Shown here: piece after piece, positions 28,740-36,980 of the stretch
Position numbering within the stretch: the stretch's first letter is position 1
Layout: each line of letters begins with the position of its first letter
DNA from: CAWANF01 sp963783355
GTDB lineage: Bacteria > Bacteroidota > Rhodothermia > Balneolales > DATFMH01
Direction of reading: 5' to 3'
Assembly (NCBI GenBank): GCA_963783355.1
Contig: CAWANF010000014.1
Location: 124,001-188,000, forward strand
DNA: 64,000 bases
Made by a program: the position numbers and the translations under genes
The notes under the pieces: model-generated
What the model was told of the DNA's origin: nothing
The model's database searches: none
What the model saw: only the letters and a program-made list of their open reading frames with translations

Positions 28740-29468
28740 ATGAGTTCTGAAGTAATCGTTATTATACCAACTTATAATGAAGCCGGGAATATTGTTCCCA
28801 TGCTTCAAAATCTGTTAAATCTATCAATTCCGGTAGATGTTCTCATCGTTGATGACGGCTCTCCGGATGGTACGGCCGAACTGGTTAAAAAGGAAGCACA
28901 GAAAAATCCAGGACGAATTCATCTTATGGAGCGTGGCAAAAAAATGGGACTCGGAACGGCTTACGTTGCTGGTTTTCAATTTGGCCTCGATAACGGTTAT
29001 ATGTATTTGTGTGAGATGGATTGCGATTTTTCACATGATCCGAAAGACATTCCCAAACTTGTAGAAAAAGTGAAATCGGGAGAAGCTGACGTTGCCATAG
29101 GTTCCCGGTATTCTGCAGGAATCAGTATCATAAACTGGCCATTATCACGCCTGATTTTATCCTATTCCGCAAACTTATATGCCCGTTTCGTTACCGGATT
29201 AACCATATTCGACACAACTGCGGGTTTTAAATGCCTGCATCGCAAGGTGTTGGAATCCATTAATCTGGATCGCATAAAATCAAATGGTTACGCTTTTCAA
29301 ATAGAAATTCATTTTCGTGCCTGGAAATTAGGTTTTCGCATCAAAGAAGTATCCATAATATTCAGAGAACGTAAAAGTGGCGTATCAAAAATGTCGAAGA
29401 AAATCGTGATTGAGGCCATTTGGCGCGTATGGTCTTTAAAAATGCGAAGTATCTTTCATACTTTGTAA
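28740..29468 (+). CDS. Polyprenol-phosphate mannosyltransferase-like GT2 enzyme (Dpm1 type)
   Basis: 242 aa, a soluble GT2 domain without membrane helices. Motifs: IIPTYNEAGNI, VDDGSPDGTAE, EMDCDFSHDP (metal and sugar-nucleotide binding), IGSRY, DTTAGFKCL and the closing FRERKSGVSKMS. It transfers a sugar, usually mannose or a related hexose, from a nucleotide sugar to polyprenol phosphate, giving a lipid donor for periplasmic glycosyltransferases. It follows the sugar-phosphate transferase by 116 AT-rich bases. The exact sugar cannot be read from the sequence. Confidence 0.88.
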   Translation: MSSEVIVIIPTYNEAGNIVPMLQNLLNLSIPVDVLIVDDGSPDGTAELVKKEAQKNPGRIHLMERGKKMGLGTAYVAGFQFGLDNGYMYLCEMDCDFSHDPKDIPKLVEKVKSGEADVAIGSRYSAGISIINWPLSRLILSYSANLYARFVTGLTIFDTTAGFKCLHRKVLESINLDRIKSNGYAFQIEIHFRAWKLGFRIKEVSIIFRERKSGVSKMSKKIVIEAIWRVWSLKMRSIFHTL

Positions 29469-29579
29469 TGAAGTATGTTTTCTGTGAAGAATGTTTACGG
29501 TTTCAAAATTTGATGTTCAGCATTTGTTATATTGAATGCTAATTGTTGAGTCTTCATACACAGACAAAAATAGTTATAC

Positions 29580-30551
29580 ATGAATTATTTAGATTTCGAA
29601 AAACCCATAGTAGAACTTGAAGATAAAATTGTTGAACTCAGTGAACTTCCTATCGCTGACAATGATGTATTGAAAAAAGAAATTAAAAAGCTGGAAAAAC
29701 GGGTTGAAGATCTCCGTGTATCTATATTTACAAATCTGACCCGCTGGCAGAGAGTACAGCTGGCCCGCCATCCCGACCGTCCCTACACACTGGATTACAT
29801 CTTTAAAATGACGGAAAATTTTATTGAACTTCATGGGGATCGCCATTTTGCTGATGACAAAGCCCTCGTTGGAGGTCTGGCGACCATTGATGGTATTTCT
29901 GTTATGATTATGGGCCATCAAAAAGGGCGTGATACCAAATCAAGGAAATACCGGAATTTCGGAATGGCTAATCCCGAAGGGTATCGAAAAGCTCTTCGTT
30001 TGATGAAGATGGCTGAAAAATTCAATATTCCTGTTATAACATTATTGGATACTCCGGGAGCTTATCCCGGATTAGAAGCGGAAGAGCGGGGACAAGCCGA
30101 AGCCATCGCCAAAAATTTATTTGAAATGGCAACCTTGCAAGTCCCGATCATTTCGGTTGTGATTGGCGAAGGGGCCAGTGGCGGCGCCATTGGCATCGGT
30201 ATGGGAAACGAAGTGTATATGATGGAAAATACGTGGTATTCTGTCATTTCTCCGGAATCTTGCTCATCAATTTTGTGGAGAAACTGGGATTTTAAAGAGC
30301 AGGCGGCATCGGCACTCAAATTGACGGCAAATGATTTACTTGAATTGAAAGTCATAGATGGTGTAATTCAGGAACCTTTGGGCGGAGCCCATCGTGATTA
30401 TGAAGCTTCGGCAGCTGCTGTTAAAAAACAGCTTTTGGGAAGTCTCAAACGTCTCGGCAAGATGAAGTCGGACCGGTTGGTTAAACAACGCATCGATAAG
30501 TATTCCTCAATGGGAGTCTGGGTCACTGATACAGCTAAAAAAGCTGATTAA
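29580..30551 (+). CDS. accA: Acetyl-CoA carboxylase carboxyltransferase subunit alpha
   Basis: 323 aa, the family's usual length. With AccD it moves the carboxyl group from biotin to acetyl-CoA in the first step of fatty-acid synthesis. It has the N-terminal helical pair starting MNYLDFEKPI and the carboxyltransferase core: GHQKGRDTKSRKYRNFGM, LDTPGAYPGLEAEERGQAEA, GEGASGGAIGIGMG and SVISPE(S/G)CSSILW. The AccD gene is not adjacent. It begins a co-directional run that continues with a thioesterase and nadC. Confidence 0.96.
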   Translation: MNYLDFEKPIVELEDKIVELSELPIADNDVLKKEIKKLEKRVEDLRVSIFTNLTRWQRVQLARHPDRPYTLDYIFKMTENFIELHGDRHFADDKALVGGLATIDGISVMIMGHQKGRDTKSRKYRNFGMANPEGYRKALRLMKMAEKFNIPVITLLDTPGAYPGLEAEERGQAEAIAKNLFEMATLQVPIISVVIGEGASGGAIGIGMGNEVYMMENTWYSVISPESCSSILWRNWDFKEQAASALKLTANDLLELKVIDGVIQEPLGGAHRDYEASAAAVKKQLLGSLKRLGKMKSDRLVKQRIDKYSSMGVWVTDTAKKAD

Positions 30552-30562
30552 GTTCATAATTT

Positions 30563-31009
30563 ATGTCGTTATTGCCCGATAAAAAACCACTGGTTTCCTA
30601 CACTATTCAACTGCGAAGCCGGTACAGTGAAACGGATAAAATGGGTTATGTCTATTACGGTCACTACCTGCAGTATTTTGAAGTCACCCGGACTGAATTT
30701 ATCAGAAGTGCCGGCATACCCTATCGGGAAATGGAAGATTCGGGAATCATGTTGCCTGTAGTACATGCCGAACTGGAATATAAAAAACCAGTACTATACG
30801 ATGTACTCATGAACATTACGGTACATATTTTTGATTATCCACAGGTTCGTCTGGTAACCTATTATGACATTAAAACCAATAACGACAAAGTATTGAATGC
30901 ATTCGGAATGGTAGAATTGTGTTTTATTGATGCTGAGAGCCGAAAACCAATGAGAGCACCAGAATTGTTTAATCAGGGGATTCGAAATTATATATCCGGA
31001 AATATATGA
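30563..31009 (+). CDS. YbgC-like acyl-CoA thioesterase (4HBT hot-dog fold)
   Basis: 148 aa. The conserved strand and active site are RYSETDKMGYVYYGHYLQYFE, where the Asp of ETD is the catalytic residue of the 4-hydroxybenzoyl-CoA thioesterase family. The family hydrolyses acyl-CoA or acyl-ACP thioesters. The substrate here is unknown. Gap of 11 bp from accA and a four-base overlap with nadC, so it is part of one transcript. Confidence 0.87.
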   Translation: MSLLPDKKPLVSYTIQLRSRYSETDKMGYVYYGHYLQYFEVTRTEFIRSAGIPYREMEDSGIMLPVVHAELEYKKPVLYDVLMNITVHIFDYPQVRLVTYYDIKTNNDKVLNAFGMVELCFIDAESRKPMRAPELFNQGIRNYISGNI

Positions 31010-31851
31010 TTACAGATGAAGTTAAGTTTATTGTCGAAAGGGCATTAAAAGAAGACATAGGTAAAGGTGATATAACTACTGGTGCAATTTATTCAGGCCG
31101 GGAAGAAGTAAATGCTACTTTTATAGCTAAGCAGAATGGTGTTATTGCCGGATTGGAGATCGCTCAATATATTTTCCGGGAAATTGATCATTCTATTCAG
31201 TTTGAGATGCTCACAAGCGATGGGGAATTGATTCAAAAAAAAGATAAAATCGCTTCTGTCAACGGCCCGGCGCATTCTATTTTAATAGGAGAGCGAACCG
31301 TTTTGAATTTCATGCAGCGGATGAGCGGAATAGCAACGAGAACCCGCCAGTTTGTGGATCTGGCTGCCGGCACAAATGCAAAGATTCTGGATACCCGAAA
31401 GACCGCACCCGGACAACGGTACCTTGATAAATGGGCAGTTCGATTAGGAGGGGGAACCAATCACAGGATGAGGTTGGATGATCGGTTCCTTTTAAAAGAA
31501 AATCATATTGCTGTGGCCGGATCCATCGAAAATGCTATTCAATCTTGTATCAGATATCGTATCAAGAATCAATTTGAGGCTGAGATTGAAATTGAAGTTC
31601 GCAACCTTGAAGAACTGGAAGAGGTTTTGAGAATTAATGGCGTTGATTATATTATGCTTGATAATATGTCTTTGGAAGACATGAGTGAAGCCGTGAAAAG
31701 AGTAAATGGTTCGGTGTTGCTCGAAGCTTCCGGGAATGTAAGTATTGAAAGTGTGAGAGCCATCGCAGAGACAGGAGTTGATTTTATATCGATTGGTTCG
31801 CTGACTCATTCTGTTCAGGCATTGGATATTTCACTTCTTTTTGTATCATAA
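31006..31851 (+). CDS. nadC: Nicotinate-nucleotide pyrophosphorylase (carboxylating)
   Basis: 281 aa. Converts quinolinate and PRPP to nicotinate mononucleotide, CO2 and pyrophosphate in de novo NAD synthesis. Motifs: EDIGKGDITT, ERTVLNFMQRMSGIATRT, LDTRKTAPGQR, the GGGTNHRMRLDDRFLLKENHI segment and the C-terminal LLEASGNVSIE and GVDFISIGSLTHS phosphate-binding loops. It overlaps the thioesterase stop by four bases (ATGA). nadA and nadB are not in the window. Confidence 0.95.
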   Translation: MITDEVKFIVERALKEDIGKGDITTGAIYSGREEVNATFIAKQNGVIAGLEIAQYIFREIDHSIQFEMLTSDGELIQKKDKIASVNGPAHSILIGERTVLNFMQRMSGIATRTRQFVDLAAGTNAKILDTRKTAPGQRYLDKWAVRLGGGTNHRMRLDDRFLLKENHIAVAGSIENAIQSCIRYRIKNQFEAEIEIEVRNLEELEEVLRINGVDYIMLDNMSLEDMSEAVKRVNGSVLLEASGNVSIESVRAIAETGVDFISIGSLTHSVQALDISLLFVS

Positions 31852-31894
31852 TAGCTTAACACATTTTTCCATTTTTTCCCTTTAATTATTTAGA

Positions 31895-32410
31895 ATGAAA
31901 CTTGAGGATAAAAAGCGAAAGAAGATCTGGACAACCTATGCCGCAGGAGTAGCATTGACGGGTTTTCTTTTCTTCGTCGCTTTGGGGCCTGGCGTTTTTA
32001 ACAGCGATCCATCAGCCTGGTATTTTAGCTGGCAACGATTTTTCTTTTCTTCATTATGCCATCAGTTGCCGGAACGTTCTTTTTATATAAATGGTGTTCA
32101 AATGGCTGTTTGTACTCGTTGTTTTGGAATTTATTCCGGTTTGTTTGCCGGTAGCATTATATTTCCACTGTTAGTAATTCGGAGGAAGAAAACGCTGAAA
32201 GGTGGCAGGAAGCTGCTTATTCTCAGTCTGTTAATTATCGTAATTGATTTTATCGGAAATCTAAGTGGTTTGTGGATTAATACAAATATGTCCCGTTTTT
32301 GCACGGGTATTTTCCTGGGAATTTCGGTTACTTATTATTTGTCTGACGAAGTATTCTATTCATTAAAAAAACTCAAAACTAAAATGGAGGGCTTTGCATG
32401 GAACCATTAG
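31895..32410 (+). CDS. DUF2085 membrane protein
   Basis: 171 aa with about four membrane segments. The DUF2085 signature is present: CHQLPERSF followed by VCTRCFGIYSG, three cysteines and one histidine that look like a metal or redox site. No function is established for the family. It starts a group of integral-membrane genes between nadC and cdsA, and overlaps the next gene by 13 bp. Confidence 0.82.
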   Translation: MKLEDKKRKKIWTTYAAGVALTGFLFFVALGPGVFNSDPSAWYFSWQRFFFSSLCHQLPERSFYINGVQMAVCTRCFGIYSGLFAGSIIFPLLVIRRKKTLKGGRKLLILSLLIIVIDFIGNLSGLWINTNMSRFCTGIFLGISVTYYLSDEVFYSLKKLKTKMEGFAWNH

Positions 32411-32928
32411 AAGAAAAATCATATTGGCCGTCTGTGATTTTAGCCGGTATTGTTTTTGGATTATTATCATTTATTCTGGGGACATTTTTTGGTTATTACC
32501 AGATAAATTCAACTGCAAGTACTAGTTTTACATCTATTTCAGGCACAGTTATATGCCTGTTTTCAGGGATAGGAGCATTATTGGCTACATGGCATTATCA
32601 AAAAGAAAATGAGGTTGCCATGGCCATTGGTAAAGGTGCCGTTATTGGCCTTCTTACGGGGCTTTTTATTGGAATATTAAGCGTACTTTTGAGCCAGTTG
32701 TGGCTTTTAGTTGATCCTTCTTTCACTCAGAAAATAATAGATCATCAAATTGCTCTCATAAATGCTAAGCCCAACTTATCGGATGCTCAAAAACAGCAGA
32801 CTGTTGATATGATGCAAAGCATGGGTGGAACTATGAAATATATTGGTTACACTGTCAACGTAATAGGTGTAGGAATTTTAAATTTACTTACTGGTATGTT
32901 GGGAGCTAAATTATTTTCAAAGAAATAA
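32398..32928 (+). CDS. DUF4199-like integral membrane protein
   Basis: 176 aa. Membrane segments lie near residues 11-35, 45-62, 78-105 and 150-172, with a soluble loop (about 108-148) between the third and fourth. The layout (paired helices, Gly-rich, a loop with short charged stretches, a final helix pair) resembles DUF4199 proteins of Bacteroidota, but I assign the family only by overall appearance. It begins inside the end of the DUF2085 gene, so the two are translationally coupled. Confidence 0.65.
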   Translation: MEPLEEKSYWPSVILAGIVFGLLSFILGTFFGYYQINSTASTSFTSISGTVICLFSGIGALLATWHYQKENEVAMAIGKGAVIGLLTGLFIGILSVLLSQLWLLVDPSFTQKIIDHQIALINAKPNLSDAQKQQTVDMMQSMGGTMKYIGYTVNVIGVGILNLLTGMLGAKLFSKK

Positions 32929-32961
32929 TTTGTACATAAACTTTAGGAGAAAATTAGGTTA

Positions 32962-33867
32962 ATGGCGGAATACTTCGATAACCCTCATAACGAGGATGCT
33001 TATTCTACATCCTGGCTGGATAGAAATCGTTTTCCAACCTGGCTGTATGTTTTTGGCTGGATTATAGTTTCTTTCATCATATTCCAGGTTGTCGGTTCTG
33101 TGATATCCCTTGTTCTCGTATATGCGAAAACGGGAAGCATAAAGGATCTATCAAATATGTCCAGCCTTACAAAGAACCTGGGCCTCGTTTTTATTGGAAA
33201 TTCCACAGCTCAGATTTTATTCATAGGTTTGGCGACTTTGGGAATAAGCCGTCTTGCGGCACCGAAAGCCAGAACCTTTGAGTTTCTTGGGTTTCAACAT
33301 GATGCCGATACGGGAAAATTCATATTATTAGCAGTAATCCTTTTTCTGACTATTCAGCCTTTCATTTGGTTTTTATCCTGGGTAAACCTACAAATCCCAT
33401 TTCCACAGAGTTATCTCCATTTTGAGCATATGCAGGATCAGATGCTTCAGAATTTCCTTTCGGGAAACAAGATGGTGCTCATCACCTTATTTCACGTAGC
33501 CCTGGTGCCGGCAATCTGTGAAGAAACTATGTACCGGGGTTTTGTGTTAAATGCTTTGAAAAAGAAATGGGGTGTCACGCTGGCTGTTGTTGTATCCGGT
33601 GTTATGTTTGCCCTCTATCATGTTCGTTTTACTCAATTTATCCCATTAGCTTTATTAGGAATTTTATTGGCGATTCTGGCCTGGAAATCAAAGAGTATTT
33701 ACCCGGCGATGGTTGCCCATTTTGTTAATAACGGTGCGAGTGTTCTCATCGCTTACGAGTTCCCGGATTATGCATTTTCAAAAGTGAGCAGCTACCTCGA
33801 TGCCTCCACTTTTATGGGTAGCGGCCAGTGTAATTATTTCAACATATTTATTGTATATATTATATAA
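32962..33867 (+). CDS. CPBP-family intramembrane metalloprotease, C-terminus altered by a frameshift
   Basis: 301 aa as read. It has the three CPBP (Abi/CAAX) motifs: EETMYRG, FALYHVRF and HFVNN. The last 22 residues are atypical. In the +1 frame from about 33800 the same DNA reads MPPLLWVAASVIISTY, a normal final membrane helix, and stays open to a TAG at 33905-33907 that overlaps the next gene's ATG, as in a tight operon. So the true product is probably about 314 aa ending at 33907, and one extra base near 33788-33800 shifts the frame. It could be a sequencing error, a real mutation or programmed frameshifting. Membrane protease or processing role, substrate unknown. Confidence 0.82.
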   Translation: MAEYFDNPHNEDAYSTSWLDRNRFPTWLYVFGWIIVSFIIFQVVGSVISLVLVYAKTGSIKDLSNMSSLTKNLGLVFIGNSTAQILFIGLATLGISRLAAPKARTFEFLGFQHDADTGKFILLAVILFLTIQPFIWFLSWVNLQIPFPQSYLHFEHMQDQMLQNFLSGNKMVLITLFHVALVPAICEETMYRGFVLNALKKKWGVTLAVVVSGVMFALYHVRFTQFIPLALLGILLAILAWKSKSIYPAMVAHFVNNGASVLIAYEFPDYAFSKVSSYLDASTFMGSGQCNYFNIFIVYII

Positions 33868-33899
33868 AGAAACAAGTTCAAAATCGGAAGGAGCGCAAC

Positions 33900-34172
33900 A
33901 TGTTTAGCACACCAAGGCCTGATGAAGTAGAAGGTTGGATTTGTGTTTATAAAACCAACACAGATTATGATGCACAATTAGCCAAAAGTTATCTGGAGAG
34001 CCGCGAAATCGAGTGTCGTGTTCTATCTAAAAGAGATTCCGCTTTCGATTTGACCGTTGGTGAGATGTCATTGATTTATTTATATGCTCCGAAAGATATG
34101 GCTGAAGAGGCTGAGAATGCCATTGCAGAATGGCAGGATGGCCATTCTGAGCTTCCGGATGAAGAAGAATAA
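33900..34172 (+). CDS. DUF2007-type putative signal-transducing protein
   Basis: 90 aa. Small alpha/beta protein with CVYKTNTDYDAQLAKSYLESREIECRV, the family pattern (a strand, then a helix that scans for two-residue differences), and an acidic C-terminus. DUF2007 proteins are PII-like in fold and their role is unknown. GGAG five to nine bases before the ATG supports the start. It sits between the CPBP protease and cdsA, an arrangement I have seen in FCB genomes. Confidence 0.8.
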   Translation: MFSTPRPDEVEGWICVYKTNTDYDAQLAKSYLESREIECRVLSKRDSAFDLTVGEMSLIYLYAPKDMAEEAENAIAEWQDGHSELPDEEE

Positions 34173-34200
34173 GCAGGAATCGAAATTTAAATAAATTTAC

Positions 34201-35001
34201 GTGTCGAAACTAGCGAAACGAGTACTTTTTGCACTCATTGCCGGGCCTTTGTTTTTGTGGATAGCATGGTTGGGAGGCTGGTATTTTCATATTCTTATCT
34301 TACTGCTCGGTTTATTCATTGTCGATGAGATGGGAGAAATAGCTGCGAAGGCTGGATTCCCTCCAAATAAATATCTCTCTTATTTGATTGGCGGATGGAT
34401 CATCATGTTCAATATCATTCCTGCCGCAATGTTGTGGGGATTGGTATTACTGATGGCTCTCATGATTATCGAAACATTGAACCAGAATGCCGACAGCGTA
34501 AAAGCCATATTTGGAACGCTATTTGCCTCGATATACGCACCTGTGGCACTGCTTTGTATGGTAGAAATCAGGAACATAAGCCTGAATATGTACGGTTTTT
34601 CTTTAATTATTGCTTTGTTGCTTTCCGTTTGGGGTAATGATGTGTTTGCTTATTTTGGAGGGAAAGCATTTGGAAAACATTTACTGGCCGAGCATATAAG
34701 TCCCAAAAAGACCTGGGAAGGTTTTGTAGCCGGATTTATTGGTACTGGCATTGGCCTGACCATTACGTGGTTCGTTATGGGGATTTATTACCCACTCGGT
34801 TTAAATGCTACTATTGTTTTGGGAATTATTATTAGTCTTTTTGGTCCGGTTGGCGATTTAGTTGAAAGTAAAATGAAGCGTTTTGTCAATATCAAAGATT
34901 CCGGACATCTTTTACCCGGTCATGGTGGGGTTTTTGATCGTTTTGACGCCCTGTTAATGAACTCTTTGGCGATGTTTATTTTTCTCCAGCTTTGGAGATG
35001 A
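34201..35001 (+). CDS. cdsA: Phosphatidate cytidylyltransferase
   Basis: 266 aa, about eight membrane segments. It makes CDP-diacylglycerol from phosphatidate and CTP, the branch point of phospholipid synthesis. Signature: SPKKTWEGFVAG and the C-terminal GDLVESKMKRFVNIKDSG followed by PGHGGVFDRFDALL, which holds the metal-binding aspartates. GTG start with no strong Shine-Dalgarno. It is followed after 6 bp by the dipeptide epimerase gene. Confidence 0.95.
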   Translation: MSKLAKRVLFALIAGPLFLWIAWLGGWYFHILILLLGLFIVDEMGEIAAKAGFPPNKYLSYLIGGWIIMFNIIPAAMLWGLVLLMALMIIETLNQNADSVKAIFGTLFASIYAPVALLCMVEIRNISLNMYGFSLIIALLLSVWGNDVFAYFGGKAFGKHLLAEHISPKKTWEGFVAGFIGTGIGLTITWFVMGIYYPLGLNATIVLGIIISLFGPVGDLVESKMKRFVNIKDSGHLLPGHGGVFDRFDALLMNSLAMFIFLQLWR

Positions 35002-35007
35002 TAAGTT

Positions 35008-36057
35008 ATGATTTCTTTTAATGTGCAGATATTCCTGGTGGAATTGCCTCTGAGGCACACGTTTACTATATCAAGAAGTTCCAGGAGTGTCGTTCGAAAT
35101 ATTATTATCAGGATTGAGTCCGACGGTTTTGTTGGATGGGGTGAAGCCGCTCCAAACAGCCGGTATAATGAATCCATAGATAGTGCTCTTTACTTTCTCA
35201 GAGAAGTTGAAATACCAAAAATATCCGATTACAGTGATATTATACGGTTTCTCTCTTATATGAATGATTTATCAACGGAACAGTTTGCTGCCAAAGCCGG
35301 TATTGAGATGGCTGTTCTGGACTGGTATGCAAGGAAACATTCGAAACCGGTTCATCGGTTTTTTTATAGTGATTCGAACACCGGCCCCGTTACTTCCCTT
35401 TCTGTTGGTATTGATGATCCGGATATTCTCAAACAAAAAATTATTGAATCGGGTGATGCTCCTGTCTTAAAAATAAAACTTGGTACGGATCACGATAAAG
35501 AAATAATCGAAAATATCCGGCAATGGACGGACAAAATATTGTGGATTGATGCCAATGAAGGTTGGAGCTCAACTGGTCAGGTATTGAACATGTTGTCATT
35601 TCTAGAATCCAATAATGTACGGTTAATAGAGCAGCCGGTTCCCGCAGGTTCTGAAGAAATATTACAATCCATCAGAGGTAAAACGAATATTCCGATGATT
35701 GCAGATGAATCGTTCACCGGAAAACAGCCGCTGGAAGATATCGCAGGATATTATGACGGTATCAATATAAAGCTGATGAAAGTTGGAGGAATGATTCCTG
35801 CTTATAAAATAATGAAACGGGCGCGGGAAATGGGGCTTAAAATAATGATTGGATGCATGCTGGAAACTTCTCTTGCAAATACCGCGGCCGCCATTATGAG
35901 TATGGGTGCCGATTATGCCGATATTGATGGGCCCTGGCTTTTGGAAAAAGATCCCTTTAAAGGTTTTCAACTGGATGATAAATACCATATTATAGTGGAT
36001 GATGATCCCGGGCTTGGTGTTGCCCTGATACATGCGGAGGAATTGCATGCTATTTGA
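35008..36057 (+). CDS. L-Ala-D/L-Glu (dipeptide) epimerase, enolase superfamily
   Basis: 349 aa, a muconate-lactonizing subgroup enolase. Visible: KIKLG (the KxK base pair), metal ligands Asp in WIDANEGWS, Glu in IEQPVP and Asp in IADESF, the opposite base Lys in NIKLMKVGG, and DIDGPWLL, the DxD that marks dipeptide epimerases and binds the dipeptide amino group. Such enzymes recycle peptidoglycan L-Ala-D-Glu into L-Ala-L-Glu in the cytoplasm. Substrate specificity is inferred from the family. It follows cdsA closely. Confidence 0.9.
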   Translation: MISFNVQIFLVELPLRHTFTISRSSRSVVRNIIIRIESDGFVGWGEAAPNSRYNESIDSALYFLREVEIPKISDYSDIIRFLSYMNDLSTEQFAAKAGIEMAVLDWYARKHSKPVHRFFYSDSNTGPVTSLSVGIDDPDILKQKIIESGDAPVLKIKLGTDHDKEIIENIRQWTDKILWIDANEGWSSTGQVLNMLSFLESNNVRLIEQPVPAGSEEILQSIRGKTNIPMIADESFTGKQPLEDIAGYYDGINIKLMKVGGMIPAYKIMKRAREMGLKIMIGCMLETSLANTAAAIMSMGADYADIDGPWLLEKDPFKGFQLDDKYHIIVDDDPGLGVALIHAEELHAI

Positions 36058-36080
36058 TTCTTAGATCAAGAAAAAAGAAA

Positions 36081-36980
36081 ATGGAAATATTTATTACGGG
36101 TGGAACAGGGTTTATTGGATGGCATCTGGCCAAGTCCTTGATGGATAAGGGGCATCATTTAACGATTGTCAGTCGTTCACCTGAGAAATACAAAATTTAT
36201 GAATCCGAACGCCGAACATTTGCGGCATGGCAATCCGATTTATCCAGTCTTATTTCCAAATCTGATGTTGTTATCAATCTTGCAGGAGAAAATCTATTTG
36301 AAAAAAGGTGGACAGAACAGGTAAAAAAGCATATAAGAAGCAGCAGGATTAATGTTACCACGGCATTGCTTGAGGGAATCAACAAAGCAGAAAAGAAACC
36401 AAAAGTGTTGTTATCGGCTTCGGCTGTGGGTTATTACGGTGATAAAGGAGATGAATTTATTACCGAACTGTCATCGCACGGAGATGACTTTCTTGCCGAT
36501 ATTTGTATGGAATGGGAAGAAGAAGCTTTGAGAGCGGAGGAATCTGGTATCCGGGTTGTTATTCCAAGAATTGGTATTCCTTTAGATCAAGACGGCGGGG
36601 CCCTGCAAAGGATGTTAACGCCGGCTAACTTTTTTATCGGCGGGCCACTCGGATCCGGAAACCAATATTTTCCCTGGATTCACATTCGGGATCTTTGTAA
36701 TAGTTTACTGTTTGCCATTGAACAGGAGAAAATTACCGGGCCATTTAACGCGACAGCTCCTAACCCGGTTACAATGAAAGATTTCTCAAAGATTTTGGGA
36801 AAAGTGCTGAGTCGTCCGTCATGGTTACCTGTGCCGGAATTTGTCCTGAAATTAGCCGTAGGCGAAGCCGCTGAATCTATTACTTCGAGCTTGCGCGTAA
36901 TCCCGGAAAAGCTATTGAACAGCGGATTCAGCTTTGAATACAGGGAACTGGAAACCGCCTTACGTTCTTTACTGGCCTGA
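36081..36980 (+). CDS. TIGR01777-family epimerase/SDR protein (YfcH-like)
   Basis: 299 aa, an extended short-chain dehydrogenase fold. NAD(P)-binding motif TGGTGFIGWHLA at residues 6-17, VINLAGENLFEKRW, LLSASAVGYYGDKGD with the catalytic Ser and Tyr-x-x-x-Lys region, and the C-terminal DUF1731 segment (SLRVIPEKLLNSGF). No substrate is established. The frame can be extended to a TTG at 36054 within the epimerase gene, but the ATG at 36081 places the motif where family members have it. It converges on the lipoprotein gene with a 12-bp overlap. Confidence 0.9.
   Translation: MEIFITGGTGFIGWHLAKSLMDKGHHLTIVSRSPEKYKIYESERRTFAAWQSDLSSLISKSDVVINLAGENLFEKRWTEQVKKHIRSSRINVTTALLEGINKAEKKPKVLLSASAVGYYGDKGDEFITELSSHGDDFLADICMEWEEEALRAEESGIRVVIPRIGIPLDQDGGALQRMLTPANFFIGGPLGSGNQYFPWIHIRDLCNSLLFAIEQEKITGPFNATAPNPVTMKDFSKILGKVLSRPSWLPVPEFVLKLAVGEAAESITSSLRVIPEKLLNSGFSFEYRELETALRSLLA

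Noticed and set aside
36054..36080. TTG start for the TIGR01777-family gene overlapping the epimerase gene
   Set aside because: It adds nine basic residues before the Rossmann strand. Family members start at or near MEIFITGGTGFIG.
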